Part shown: positions 6,398-14,083 of the stretch, one piece after another
Position numbering within the stretch: the stretch's first letter is position 1
Layout of the letters: each line of letters starts with the position of its first letter
Source: a virus
IMG/VR virus record: IMGVR_UViG_3300020141_000582
Location: 1 to 21,283 of that record
Direction: 5' to 3' (one strand)
Length of the DNA: 21,283 nt
Notes under the pieces: model-generated
The model's input: the letters and a program-made list of their open reading frames with translations, nothing else
Database searches by the model: none
What the model was told of the DNA's origin: nothing
Translations under genes and position numbers: made by a program

Positions 6398-6815
6398 TAA
6401 CTTCGATTTGACGAGGCTTCAACGCTTCAGGAACAACACGCATGATTTCAATCACCAGCATACCGTCCTTAACTTCTGCCGCATACACTTCCATATATTC
6501 AGCAAGAGTAAATTGTTGTTCAAAGTCTCTAGCGGCCAAACCACGATGTAGGTATTCGAAACGGCTATCAGACTGATTTAGTTTGCGTCCCTTTACAGTA
6601 AGCTGATCTTGATCAACTTCTACTGTAATTTCTTCCCTACTAAAACCAGCCACAGCAATTTCGATTCCGTAATGGGTTTCGTCATATTTTACAATGTTGT
6701 GTGGCGGGTAATTACCATTTGTGTGACTTGGTACGTTAAAATAACGATCAAATCCTACTAGTGCTCTACTTATTTGGGCAAGAGCTGCCGCGTCGATTGT
6801 TCTTAGTTGTGTCAT
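6393..6815 (-). CDS. Small heat-shock protein (Hsp20/IbpA type)
   Basis: A 140-residue alpha-crystallin domain protein that holds unfolding proteins for refolding by DnaK. The N-terminus (LVGFDRYFN, residues 19-27) and YPPHNIVKYDE (37-47) are IbpA-like. The crystallin core spans about 40-125, with IEIAVAGFSREEITVEV and the closing AAEVKDGMLVIEI (A-x-x-x-x-G-x-L) motif. I chose ATG 6815 because AAGGAGA lies 5-6 bases upstream; a TTG further upstream at 6836 lacks this. It sits directly downstream of dnaK and shares a duplicated leader with it. Hsp20 genes are widespread in T4-like cyanophages and related viruses. Confidence 0.93.
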   Translation of the reverse strand: MTQLRTIDAAALAQISRALVGFDRYFNVPSHTNGNYPPHNIVKYDETHYGIEIAVAGFSREEITVEVDQDQLTVKGRKLNQSDSRFEYLHRGLAARDFEQQFTLAEYMEVYAAEVKDGMLVIEIMRVVPEALKPRQIEVK

Positions 6816-6878
6816 AATTATCTCCTTATTAAGCAAGAACTATGTAGGGCCCCGAAGGCGCCCTACGTTTATATTATA
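6816..6878 (-). promoter_or_regulatory. hsp20 leader with cUUCGg hairpin, duplicate of the dnaK leader
   Basis: A hairpin at 66-44 of the 6800s (6866-6844) has a 9-bp stem with one bulged G (6859) and a UUCG loop closed by C-G, one of the most stable RNA tetraloops. It is followed by the single-stranded string TTCTTGCTTAA and then TAAGGAGA. The same hairpin shape, the same bulged G and nearly the same downstream string occur before dnaK. Upstream of the hairpin, ATATAAAC may be a degenerate late box. No U-tract follows the stem. Confidence 0.6.
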
Positions 6879-8792
6879 TTACTTCTTATCAGCAGGGTCA
6901 ACTTCTTTGAACTCTGCGTCTACTGTTTGTTCACCAGTCTGCTGTGCTTTGGCTTCGGCTTGCGCTTTAGCTGATTCTGCTTCTTGCTTCTTGGTAAACA
7001 CCGGTGCGGCACTTTCAAACAAACTCTGGACTGCTTTACCAATTGCTTCTGTGTCTTCTCCAGCTGTTGCTGTTTCAACACTAGTAAATGCTTCTTCAAT
7101 CTTTGTTTTGTCTTCTTCAGTGAGTTGATCTTTGTAAGCGTCAAACTCTTTCTTAACAGAATGAACTTGTGCTTCAGCACCGTTACGTGCTTCGATCAAT
7201 TCTTTTGCCTTTTTATCTGACTCTGCGTTTTCTTCTGCTTCGCGAACCATACGCTGGATCTCAGCTTCAGTTAATCCAGAATCGGATTTGATAGTAATCT
7301 TATTTTCTTTGCCAGTGTTTTTATCTTTGGCACTTACGTTAAGAATACCGTTTGCGTCGATATCAAGTGTAACTTCAATCTGTGGAGTTCCACGTGGAGC
7401 GGCATTGATACCTTCCAGATTAAATTCACCCAATAACTTGTTGTACTTAAACAACTCACGTTCGCCTTGCGCTACTTTAATAGTAACTGCTGGCTGATTG
7501 TCTTCTGCTGTTGAGAATACTTGTGAGTGCTTAGTTGGAATAGTTGTGTTCTTTTGAATCAACTTGGTAAACACACCGCCCATTGTTTCAATACCTAGTG
7601 TCAATGGAGTCACGTCCAACAACAATACGTCTGTCTTGTCGCCTGCTAGTACAGCACCTTGGATTGCAGCGCCTGCGGCCACAGCTTCGTCTGGGTTAAC
7701 ATCCTTGCGTGGTTGCTTGCCAAACAATTTTTCAACTGCTTCTTGTACCTTAGGCATACGTGTTTGTCCGCCAACAAGGATAACTTCATCAATGTCTGCG
7801 GCTGTTACGTTGGCATCTTTCATAGCAACTTTACATGGATCGATTGAACGTTCAATTAACTTCTCGACCATCTGTTCAAACTTAGCACGAGTCAACTTGA
7901 CGTTCATGTGCTTAGGACCTGTTGCGTCTGCTGTAATGTATGGCAAGTTAATGTCTGTACTAGCTGAACTAGACAATTCAATCTTGGCCTTTTCTGCGGC
8001 TTCTTTCAAACGTTGTAGAGCAAGCATATCTTGTTTCAAGTCCACTGCGTTGTCTTTCTTAAACTCTGCTACTAGGTAATCCATAATAGCTTGGTCAAAG
8101 TCCTCACCGCCTAGGAAGGTATCGCCGTTTGTTGACAATACTTCGATTTGCTTGTCGCCGTCAATGTTGGCAATTTCAATGATAGAGATATCAAATGTAC
8201 CACCACCCAAGTCATATACAGCAATCTTACGATCACGCTTGTCTTGTTTGTCAACACCGTAGGCAAGAGCAGCCGCTGTTGGTTCGTTGATAATACGCAG
8301 GACTTCTAGTCCAGCAATCTTACCTGCGTCTTTAGTTGCTTGGCGTTGGCTATCGTTAAAGTAAGCAGGCACGGTGATAACTGCTTGGGTAACTGTAGTA
8401 CCCAAATAGTCCTCTGCTGTCTTTTTCATTTTGCGTAACACTTCCGCAGACACTTGCTGTGGTGCCAACTTCTCGCCATTTGCTTCGATCCAAGCATCAC
8501 CATTGTCTGCTTTGACAATGTTATATGGCATTAAGCCAATGTCTTTTTGTACTTCTTTTTCGTCAAACTTGCGGCCAATAAGGCGCTTACTTGCGTAGAT
8601 TGTATTCTTTGGATTTGTGACTGCTTGTCGTTTTGCTGTTGCGCCAACTAAGACTTCGTCTTTTGTATACGCAATGATCGATGGTGTTGTTCTAGCACCT
8701 TCGCTGTTTTCGATTACTTTAGCAACTCCGTTTTCTAGAATTGCTACACAGCTATTTGTTGTACCTAAGTCGATACCGATGATTTTGCTCAT
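6879..8792 (-). CDS. dnaK: Molecular chaperone DnaK (Hsp70), full length
   Basis: A complete 637-residue DnaK. The nucleotide-binding domain has phosphate-1 loop [11 protein letters not shown] (residues 6-16), [10 protein letters not shown], the [11 protein letters not shown] connect segment and phosphate-2 loop YDLGGGTFD. The hydrophobic interdomain linker [10 protein letters not shown] near residue 390 is intact, followed by a normal substrate-binding domain, helical lid and a charged tail with the VDAEFKEV element that ends bacterial DnaK. Length and motifs match proteobacterial DnaK (about 640 residues), with no frameshift. The co-chaperones DnaJ and GrpE are not in the window and would have to come from the host. 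It is likely coordinated with hsp20 through a shared leader. A full Hsp70 is uncommon in phages; host origin by transfer is likely. TAAAGGAGA precedes the ATG. Confidence 0.97.
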   Translation of the reverse strand: MSKIIGIDLGTTNSCVAILENGVAKVIENSEGARTTPSIIAYTKDEVLVGATAKRQAVTNPKNTIYASKRLIGRKFDEKEVQKDIGLMPYNIVKADNGDAWIEANGEKLAPQQVSAEVLRKMKKTAEDYLGTTVTQAVITVPAYFNDSQRQATKDAGKIAGLEVLRIINEPTAAALAYGVDKQDKRDRKIAVYDLGGGTFDISIIEIANIDGDKQIEVLSTNGDTFLGGEDFDQAIMDYLVAEFKKDNAVDLKQDMLALQRLKEAAEKAKIELSSSASTDINLPYITADATGPKHMNVKLTRAKFEQMVEKLIERSIDPCKVAMKDANVTAADIDEVILVGGQTRMPKVQEAVEKLFGKQPRKDVNPDEAVAAGAAIQGAVLAGDKTDVLLLDVTPLTLGIETMGGVFTKLIQKNTTIPTKHSQVFSTAEDNQPAVTIKVAQGERELFKYNKLLGEFNLEGINAAPRGTPQIEVTLDIDANGILNVSAKDKNTGKENKITIKSDSGLTEAEIQRMVREAEENAESDKKAKELIEARNGAEAQVHSVKKEFDAYKDQLTEEDKTKIEEAFTSVETATAGEDTEAIGKAVQSLFESAAPVFTKKQEAESAKAQAEAKAQQTGEQTVDAEFKEVDPADKK

Positions 8793-8850
8793 AATTGTTC
8801 TCCTTTATTTAAGCAAGAAATATGTAGGCCCTTACGGCGCACTACAAATT
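8793..8850 (-). promoter_or_regulatory. dnaK leader with GUAA tetraloop hairpin
   Basis: The hairpin at 8845-8824 pairs GTAG...GCGCC with GGGC...CTAC around a GTAA loop (GNRA), with a bulged T and a bulged G; the bulged G matches that in the hsp20 leader. It is followed by TTCTTGCTTAA and AAAGGAGA, then the ATG at 8792. Sequence differences from the hsp20 hairpin keep the fold, arguing that the structure is selected. Confidence 0.6.
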
Positions 8851-8858
8851 TATTTATG
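8851..8858 (-). promoter_or_regulatory. Late promoter-like box (CATAAATA) upstream of dnaK
   Basis: One mismatch from TATAAATA, overlapping the mazG stop codon. A start about 6 bases downstream would place the tetraloop hairpin at the very 5' end of the dnaK mRNA. Confidence 0.45.
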
Positions 8859-9144
8859 CCTGTTCGGCCTCATTTTTGAAAATATTTGACCATTGTTTAA
8901 GTTTTTCACGTTTAGCTTCTGCCGCACGTTCGATATTGGTAAAACTTACAATATCTAACTCTTGTAGTATTTCTACCATAGCCATCATGTCGCCCAGCTC
9001 TTCTTCCAAGTGTTCCCTGTTAGTTTTGGGTTTACCTGGCTTAAGATTATCTAGGCCAAAACGACTAATTTTACTTACCGCTTGAATAACTTCAGCACAT
9101 TCTTCTTGGAGAATGTCCATTACTTCTTTAATTTGTGAATCCAT
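8854..9144 (-). CDS. mazG: MazG-like nucleotide pyrophosphohydrolase
   Basis: A 96-residue single-domain MazG-type all-alpha NTP pyrophosphohydrolase. The metal site motif E-x-x-E...E-x-x-D is seen as Glu15/Glu18 in EECAEVIQA and Glu49/Asp52 in EEELGDMM. Such enzymes cleave (d)NTPs to monophosphates plus pyrophosphate; phage versions may clean nucleotide pools or were proposed to lower ppGpp, though cyanophage MazG was later shown to prefer deoxynucleotides. I chose ATG 9144 because it falls directly after the exonuclease stop; a longer frame upstream is only read-through of that gene. It shares the sigma70-type promoter upstream of the exonuclease gene. Confidence 0.88.
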   Translation of the reverse strand: MDSQIKEVMDILQEECAEVIQAVSKISRFGLDNLKPGKPKTNREHLEEELGDMMAMVEILQELDIVSFTNIERAAEAKREKLKQWSNIFKNEAEQA

Positions 9145-9145
9145 A

Positions 9146-9730
9146 TTACCTCTGATTAGCGAAAGGGGCGATATAGTCGCCGTCTTTTGTTGTGCTAGTA
9201 CGTAGTGTATTGTATACATTTTGAATACCAACTGCTTGATCCCAAGCATCTGATAAAGCGTGGTGGGCTGTAACTGTGGCACGTTGTGGATTGATACCCA
9301 AGTCGAACGCAGTACGCACATCTCGGATTTGCCAGAACTGCCAAGGAACTGCTTTGCCAATTTTACGGAATACGTGTTCGCAAATCATAATATCGAATAC
9401 GCTGCCGTTACTCCATACACGTTTGGCGCCCCAACAAAATTTATAAAGTTGTTCAAAGGCCTGTGTAATTGGAATACGATTGTCTTCGCCAAATGCTTCC
9501 TCTTGTGCTTCTTTACTTTGATTGGACCACCAAGCAATAGTATCGTCGTTAGTTACTAAACCTAGCTCATGACAACTATCAAGGTCCACTCGCGTATAAA
9601 AAGGCACCATAGCAGGGTCTGTTTGTTCCCTACCAAACGGATCAAATTTTACTGCTCCAATGGTAAGAATGGCGGCATCAGTTGATGTCGCCAGTGTCTC
9701 TAAGTCAATCATTATGTCTGTATTTGCCAT
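9146..9730 (-). CDS. dexA: DexA-type 3'-5' exonuclease (DEDDh)
   Basis: A 194-residue DEDDh exonuclease like T4 DexA. The Exo I motif is Asp9/Glu11 in IDLETLAT, Exo II is Asp113 in SNGSVFDIMI, and Exo III is His156 and Asp161 in AHHALSDA. The family removes nucleotides from DNA 3' ends; in T4 DexA is an early, non-essential enzyme. The gene is driven by an exact consensus sigma70 promoter 29 bases upstream of the ATG, which suits early expression by unmodified host polymerase. MazG follows one base after its stop codon. Confidence 0.9.
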   Translation of the reverse strand: MANTDIMIDLETLATSTDAAILTIGAVKFDPFGREQTDPAMVPFYTRVDLDSCHELGLVTNDDTIAWWSNQSKEAQEEAFGEDNRIPITQAFEQLYKFCWGAKRVWSNGSVFDIMICEHVFRKIGKAVPWQFWQIRDVRTAFDLGINPQRATVTAHHALSDAWDQAVGIQNVYNTLRTSTTKDGDYIAPFANQR

Positions 9731-9758
9731 GTAAGCTCTTTCTTTATTTTGAACTTAC

Positions 9759-9787
9759 ATTATAGCAGGAATACAACACAATGTCAA
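9759..9787 (-). promoter_or_regulatory. Consensus sigma70 promoter upstream of dexA-mazG
   Basis: On the minus strand, TTGACA (9787-9782), a 17-base spacer and TATAAT (9764-9759), with TG one base before the -10 as in an extended -10. Both hexamers are perfect. The -35 overlaps the end of the S21 gene. Transcription would start near 9752. Confidence 0.9.
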
Positions 9788-10017
9788 TACAATTTTGGTG
9801 GTAATTGATCTTTTTCGAGTTTCTTGCGCCAACGTGCTTTGGCGGCACCTTTGGCACGTTTACGTGCTGTAGTTGGTTTTTCATAAAACTCTTTCTCACG
9901 TAGTGTATCCAAAGTACCTGCTTCTTCTACCTTACGCTTAAATCGGCGTAGTGCCTGATTAATGTTTTCATTTTCCTTAACAGTAATCCCGGTACCTTTA
10001 CTCTTCTTGTATATCAT
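9784..10017 (-). CDS. rpsU: Ribosomal protein bS21 homologue
   Basis: A 77-residue S21-like protein. [22 protein letters not shown] and [20 protein letters not shown] line up closely with bacterial bS21, including the EFYEKPTT signature and the basic C-terminal tail. bS21 binds the small ribosomal subunit near the anti-Shine-Dalgarno and affects initiation. Phage bS21 genes are known in several aquatic phages and could replace host S21 to favour viral mRNAs. The start overlaps the preceding gene by 20 bases. The N-terminus is a few residues longer than in E. coli. Confidence 0.95.
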   Translation of the reverse strand: MIYKKSKGTGITVKENENINQALRRFKRKVEEAGTLDTLREKEFYEKPTTARKRAKGAAKARWRKKLEKDQLPPKLY

Positions 10018-10405
10018 CGTCGTCTTCTTCCATTAATTGTTCTACAATTTGATCTAAGTCATAAATTCTATTTTTAGATATTAAATTGTATGGTGTGATT
10101 TCATCACTAGTTATATAGTGTGCATTTGGTTGTGCCAGCATAAATGTGACAAACTTTTGTGTAGTCGGGTCGCAATTATCAACATCGATTATTAGCATAT
10201 CAACTTGTTGTGCTACACTTAATAACCAGCTAATATCGCTATCGTCTTGATCGTAGATAAAGATGTTTATGTCATCTATACTTTTACTTAAAATAGCTTG
10301 AAATTGTTGCTTAACGTGTAACGATGGGTGAACTAACAAATAGGATAATGTTAAATTAAACAATTTGTCAGGTGGCGTTATTACTGTTATTTTTCCTAAG
10401 TTCAT
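9998..10405 (-). CDS. Conserved-looking unknown protein, 135 aa
   Basis: I do not recognise this protein. It is soluble, with alternating strands and helices (KITVITPP at the start, [13 protein letters not shown] near 45-57, [12 protein letters not shown] near 68-79), suggesting a small Rossmann-like or receiver-like fold, and a very acidic tail. No catalytic motif is visible. The start overlaps the upstream 83-residue gene by 38 bases and has AGGA close to the ATG; its end overlaps S21 by 20 bases, so the three genes are probably translated as a coupled set. Confidence 0.75.
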   Translation of the reverse strand: MNLGKITVITPPDKLFNLTLSYLLVHPSLHVKQQFQAILSKSIDDINIFIYDQDDSDISWLLSVAQQVDMLIIDVDNCDPTTQKFVTFMLAQPNAHYITSDEITPYNLISKNRIYDLDQIVEQLMEEDDDDIQEE

Positions 10406-10619
10406 ATATCCTGCTTGCGAAGTACTCTAGTTGTTCATGTGGGTAATCATCAAACTTCGACTTACCCTGTTGTATATCATTTATAAAAGTTTTTAACTCT
10501 GGTTCTTCTTCTGAGTTAACTTTAATGCCTTCAAATTTATCTCGATCCATTTCGATGTATAATCTATCAATCGGTTTAAAAATGTCGTCACTACGTTTTT
10601 TCAATATACGTTGCCACAA
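10368..10619 (-). CDS. Small unknown protein, 83 aa, probable TTG start
   Basis: I do not recognise this protein. It is highly charged and probably helical, with no membrane segment. The frame is open upstream to 10763 but contains no ATG or GTG there; the best start is TTG at 10619 with a weak GGAT upstream. The next ATG in frame would remove 23 residues, including the basic WQRILKKRSDD segment. It sits between the membrane coiled-coil gene and the 135-residue unknown, overlapping the latter. Confidence 0.55.
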   Translation of the reverse strand: MWQRILKKRSDDIFKPIDRLYIEMDRDKFEGIKVNSEEEPELKTFINDIQQGKSKFDDYPHEQLEYFASRIYELRKNNSNNAT

Positions 10620-10654
10620 AGATCCGGTTGTCTGTTCACTGTTTTGTACATAGC

Positions 10655-11818
10655 CTATCGGCTCTTCAATTGAACTTGTCCCGTTGGATCCTTGGTCATG
10701 TATGTCTTTTTTTTTGATTCCTCTAAAGCTACTTCCGTACCAGTAGTATTGATATAGGAATCACCGCGAGCTACACGATCTTCTACAGTTGTTTTTACTT
10801 CTGTTTCTGCTAGTGCAGCTCGCTCTGCTTCTTCAAGCATTGAGTTCCATTGGGCGAGCTCAGTTTTAACATTTTGCTCTTGCGGCTCCGGTGCTGTTAT
10901 ATCACCCCCTAGTGCAGTCAACGGCGTTTCGCTTGGAACTTCTGTGTGTGTTGGTGTAATTTCTTCGTATGTTGGAAATGGGTCCAACTGCGCTTGTTCT
11001 TCTACTGTAGGAGTAACGTGAACAGGAACAGTATCGTGTACTAAAGGAACTTCTTCCTCATCCTGTTTCCAACCAAATGTCATCTGTGCGGCTAGTAGCA
11101 TAATAACTGCTAGCGGGTCGAACACTATAACAATCATTATAATGATCCATGTTACTGCTCGTTCTAATGAATTCTCGTCGGCGCCTTGATCGCCATAGAT
11201 AAACTTGGCAATATATTTTATTGGCCCAACTTCTGCTTCAACTTTCCTAACCTCAGCGGCAATCGGTGCCCGTTCTTCGTTAAGTGTTGCGATTCTCTTT
11301 TGAGATTCTGTAATGTCCTGAGCGATGCGACCACGTTCTTTCTGCTGGGCTTTTCGAATGGCAACGGCTTTTTCTGCGCCCTTTTCGTCCGAACTGCGAC
11401 CCATAACTTGATCCACTGATTCATCAAGCTGTTTGAGCACTTTGCGATTAGCATCTATGTTCTCTCTTTCTGTTTTGATTTTTTCGTCGTAGATAGCAAT
11501 CTTACTCTGAACATCACCCGATACTAAGTTTTGGTCGTTGTGTGCTTTACTAAGGAATCCAAAGATACCCATGCTGGTAATCAGCATTAATACTATGACC
11601 GCAGAGATCATATAGTACTTTATAAAACGTGGAGCTTTCTCCCAATTAGCTTTTAGCCAAGAGGCGCAGACAAGTTTACCCACTTCCAAGGCAGATCCCA
11701 TAATGATAATAGGAATTACTGCCGCAGAAAATATAGCGGTCAAACCTACTACTGAGTAGTAAATTGCGACCGCTGAAATGACAAGACCAGTAAGGAGTAA
11801 CAGCCAAGCTAGTATCAT
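10655..11818 (-). CDS. Membrane protein with four helices and a coiled coil, 387 aa
   Basis: Membrane segments are visible at about residues 2-20, 24-46, 68-90 and 220-247. Residues ~100-195 between helices 3 and 4 are a long charged coiled coil (Lys/Glu/Arg/Ala-rich). After helix 4 the C-terminal ~135 residues are a Pro/Glu/Thr-rich acidic tail without cysteines. Such proteins are found in marine myovirus genomes, but no function is assigned that I know. Possible roles are inner-membrane takeover, injection or superinfection exclusion; none can be chosen from the sequence. It begins 8 bases after the preceding structural gene, with AAGGAT as ribosome binding site. Confidence 0.85.
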   Translation of the reverse strand: MILAWLLLLTGLVISAVAIYYSVVGLTAIFSAAVIPIIIMGSALEVGKLVCASWLKANWEKAPRFIKYYMISAVIVLMLITSMGIFGFLSKAHNDQNLVSGDVQSKIAIYDEKIKTERENIDANRKVLKQLDESVDQVMGRSSDEKGAEKAVAIRKAQQKERGRIAQDITESQKRIATLNEERAPIAAEVRKVEAEVGPIKYIAKFIYGDQGADENSLERAVTWIIIMIVIVFDPLAVIMLLAAQMTFGWKQDEEEVPLVHDTVPVHVTPTVEEQAQLDPFPTYEEITPTHTEVPSETPLTALGGDITAPEPQEQNVKTELAQWNSMLEEAERAALAETEVKTTVEDRVARGDSYINTTGTEVALEESKKKTYMTKDPTGQVQLKSR

Positions 11819-11825
11819 TGTATCC

Positions 11826-12407
11826 TTAAGAAACTATTTCAACTGTGATGTCTTGAAATACTTTAGCAGGAACATCGGGCTGTTTTAATAAGATTGTACA
11901 GTTTTCTTCGTTCCAACGACGTGGATTGTATTTGCGCCACATTATAGTTGCGCCTGCTGAACCACCGTGACAAATGCCAGCTGTGATCATTTGTTTAATG
12001 GCACGTTCATTAGTATTGATTGCTTGGCCGTCGAACCCGATAAGATTTCCTTGGGTTGTTTCCATATAGTATTGATACACTGGTAGTGGATCAATTACCC
12101 ACATAACTTCAAATGAAATACTGGTAGCTTGGTGATCGGCTATTTCAATGCCTACAGCAGTTTCATTAAAATTGCGGAAGGTACCAGCTTTTGTCAACTG
12201 TTCAGTCATTTTGGTCCAGCGGTACACTGCTTGAGATAAAGCTAGCGCATACTCAACCGATGTCGGCGGGTGGTGTAGATCTGTCCATTCGTATGGACTT
12301 ATTCCGCCCATTGTTGCCGGATCTGCATCTGGAGTTTCATCAACACTGGGCCATGCGGCTACGGAAGTAGTAGGGTCCATATTGACTGTAATTTTAAATC
12401 GTGCCAT
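11826..12407 (-). CDS. Probable virion-associated protein, 193 aa
   Basis: A 193-residue protein with no signal or membrane segment. It begins ARFKITVNMDP and ends DITVEIVS, beta-rich at both ends, with a central helical stretch (VEYALALSQAVYRWTKMTEQL, about 51-71). I cannot name a family. It is 11 bases downstream of the 201-residue probable structural protein and comparable in size and composition, which suggests both are virion components expressed together. The ribosome binding site AAGGAT is present. Confidence 0.7.
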   Translation of the reverse strand: MARFKITVNMDPTTSVAAWPSVDETPDADPATMGGISPYEWTDLHHPPTSVEYALALSQAVYRWTKMTEQLTKAGTFRNFNETAVGIEIADHQATSISFEVMWVIDPLPVYQYYMETTQGNLIGFDGQAINTNERAIKQMITAGICHGGSAGATIMWRKYNPRRWNEENCTILLKQPDVPAKVFQDITVEIVS

Positions 12408-12418
12408 TTTCTTAATCC

Positions 12419-13024
12419 TTAAGCGTTAACTAGAGTAACTGTATCAATTAAAGATACAGTAATAAGGCCGAGCGTCTGCGCGGCAGTCATTGTTCCTGGT
12501 GCGGCTGTTAAACTTAACTGGGTGCCTCCAATAACTGTTGGATCATATACTCTACACGAAGCTGTGGTTGTCAAACGCATTGCCTTGGCAATTTCATTTT
12601 TAATTACTTTGGCAATAGTGTCCATTGCGGCATTGTTAATATCATTACCCACAATAGTTGTGCCTTGATATGCGCCAGTTAATGGAATAAATGAATCACG
12701 GTCAAACTTAACAGTGAATGTACAAGCTGTTGGCTGTGAATCACCGTCTGTTTCGCCTGTCATTGTAATGTCTAAAATTTGACAATCGCCCAATCCACTT
12801 AAGGCATTGACGATATTGCGAAAACGCATAACTCCACGGCTACGTGCTTTTGATTTAATCAACGTGGTCGGTGCTGTTGCGATAGCGTCCCATCCGTTTG
12901 GAGTAATACTGCCGTTGGTGTTACCGTCAGCAGTAGGGAAATATGTACCTGAACTTGTATCGATTGCTACTCTATAGAAGTCTGGTTGTAATTGGTTAGT
13001 ATCTTGTTGAAATCCTGATGGCAT
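12419..13024 (-). CDS. Probable virion structural protein, 201 aa
   Basis: A 201-residue Thr/Ala/Asp-rich protein beginning PSGFQQDTNQLQPDFYRV, a start I associate with marine T4-like phage structural proteins. It has a SRGVMRFRNIVNALSG segment (about 62-77), beta-strand pairs in the middle (DCQILDITMTGE, ACTFTVKFDRDSF) and a hydrophobic C-terminal part. No enzyme motif is visible. It is preceded by a late promoter-like AATAAATA box and a good Shine-Dalgarno (CAGGAGC), consistent with late expression. The structural role is inferred from composition, position and promoter, not from a named domain. Confidence 0.7.
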   Translation of the reverse strand: MPSGFQQDTNQLQPDFYRVAIDTSSGTYFPTADGNTNGSITPNGWDAIATAPTTLIKSKARSRGVMRFRNIVNALSGLGDCQILDITMTGETDGDSQPTACTFTVKFDRDSFIPLTGAYQGTTIVGNDINNAAMDTIAKVIKNEIAKAMRLTTTASCRVYDPTVIGGTQLSLTAAPGTMTAAQTLGLITVSLIDTVTLVNA

Positions 13025-13046
13025 TTTCTGCTCCTGTTTATTAATG

Positions 13047-13054
13047 TATTTATT
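13047..13054 (-). promoter_or_regulatory. Late promoter-like box (AATAAATA) upstream of structural genes
   Basis: One mismatch to TATAAATA, overlapping the stop codon of the preceding membrane protein and about 22 bases upstream of the ATG at 13024. A start ~6 bases downstream leaves a normal short leader with CAGGAG. Confidence 0.5.
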
Positions 13055-13385
13055 TGAATATGATCAAAGCCATCAAGGAAGCTTGCACAAAGAATCCAAA
13101 GCCGATTGTTACAACATTAAGCAAATCCTTCTGGATTGTAGCTTTGATAAAGAACAAGAATAGCCCTGCCCAGCTGAATAACACCATGTCCACAGGGGGC
13201 ATTTTTTCAGTTAGCCCTGTCATAATCGCAATCATAGTAGGAATTGTAGCTAGGTGTAGCAATACAACGGCACACCATCCAGCAGTTTCTGCTGAAATTT
13301 GTGGCATGTGCTCTTTAATGCTCTTGACCCACATATTTGGATCAAACGCATCATGTACAAATTGTTTAGTTTTTTCAATGTTCAT
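13050..13385 (-). CDS. Small three-helix membrane protein, holin candidate
   Basis: A 111-residue protein with hydrophobic segments at about 35-57, 64-83 and 89-110 and a polar N-terminus (FDPNMWVKSIKEHMP). ATG 13385 with GAG upstream was chosen; a TTG 12 bases earlier would overlap the hydrolase stop codon. Three helices, small size and position right after a cell-wall hydrolase fit a class I holin. The charged C-terminus typical of holins is nearly absent (only a terminal Lys), so the assignment is weak and rests on context. Confidence 0.7.
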   Translation of the reverse strand: MNIEKTKQFVHDAFDPNMWVKSIKEHMPQISAETAGWCAVVLLHLATIPTMIAIMTGLTEKMPPVDMVLFSWAGLFLFFIKATIQKDLLNVVTIGFGFFVQASLMALIIFK

Positions 13386-13393
13386 AGTAGTTC

Positions 13394-13924
13394 TCAATTA
13401 TAAAAAATGTGGCGGCCGATTTTAGCCACAGGTTGTTTGCCCCATTTTGGGTTGATGTAATCTCCATGGAAATAAAGAGCATGTTTAACTGAAGGTAATC
13501 TAAATCCTTCTAACAGTACTTTCTTTGCCACTTCCATACTTTCTGTATAGACTGCGCCGTTCATAGGCTTGTGTAAACTTGCTTGATCGCAGTACCAGCT
13601 GAACTGGCAAAGCACCTTTTCGTACACTATGTTCTTTTGATAAACCACCCGGCAGATTTCACTTGGAAATTGGCCACTTTCAACTCTGTTTAAAGTAACT
13701 TGGGCAACTGCTACCTTTCCTTCAAACGGCTCGTAGCCTGCTTCGTGGTAGATATTTCGGGCGAGACAGTCTAGTTGTGTTTGTCTCATTTTGGCTGTAA
13801 CTTGGCTTGCTTCCACTTGAGCCGATCTCAAGTTATCCAATTTGTATGTTACAGCTTTAACTGTTGTTAATCCAATTATCACAATTGATAAAAGAATTGC
13901 TAATGTTTTTATGATGCGTATCAT
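13394..13924 (-). CDS. SleB-type cell-wall hydrolase (probable endolysin)
   Basis: A 176-residue protein with an N-terminal membrane anchor (residues ~4-24) and a catalytic domain of the Hydrolase_2/SleB family. The signature CLARNIYHEAGYEP (53-66) includes the likely catalytic Glu61, followed by FEGKVAVAQVTLNRV (67-81). Downstream motifs (CQFSWYCD near 108-115, ALYFHGD near 149-155) also fit. SleB-like enzymes are lytic transglycosylases or amidase-like muralytic enzymes; the exact bond cut is not settled by sequence. The uncleaved anchor suggests export through the host Sec system, as in SAR-type endolysins. It has AAAGGAG before the ATG, and a small membrane protein follows immediately. 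Confidence 0.9.
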   Translation of the reverse strand: MIRIIKTLAILLSIVIIGLTTVKAVTYKLDNLRSAQVEASQVTAKMRQTQLDCLARNIYHEAGYEPFEGKVAVAQVTLNRVESGQFPSEICRVVYQKNIVYEKVLCQFSWYCDQASLHKPMNGAVYTESMEVAKKVLLEGFRLPSVKHALYFHGDYINPKWGKQPVAKIGRHIFYN

Positions 13925-14083
13925 TGTAGTCTCCTTTACGCTGGATGAGGTATCGCTAGTACCATCGGGTTGTCTATGGGCTGTTTACTTTCTCCTTGTA
14001 GGTCAGCCTTGCTTTTTAGGGCTCGTTATATAGTTAGTCCTTTTCCACCATGGAAAAACAACTACTTTATACTTAGCCCGTAG
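13925..14083 (-). other. 159-base gap before the hydrolase gene
   Basis: No gene is supported: stops are frequent in all minus frames and the only small frames have fewer than 10 codons. It holds a palindrome TTTTCCA-CCA-TGGAAAA (14041-14057) and an imperfect hairpin (GATGGTA / TACCTCATC, about 13943-13965) directly upstream of the hydrolase ribosome binding site. No U-tract terminator and no convincing promoter were seen. Confidence 0.5.

Noticed and set aside
7564-8079. A long plus-strand frame opposite dnaK (171 codons)
   Set aside because: It is the antisense shadow of a highly conserved gene. All other supported genes are on the minus strand and its translation has no family features.
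9145-9360. N-terminal extension of mazG by 72 residues
   Set aside because: The extension reads through the exonuclease gene in another frame, and the MazG domain with a good start begins at 9144.
14041-14057. TTTTCCA-CCA-TGGAAAA palindrome as an operator or terminator
   Set aside because: It is perfectly symmetric, but no U-tract, promoter overlap or repeat copy supports a specific role.
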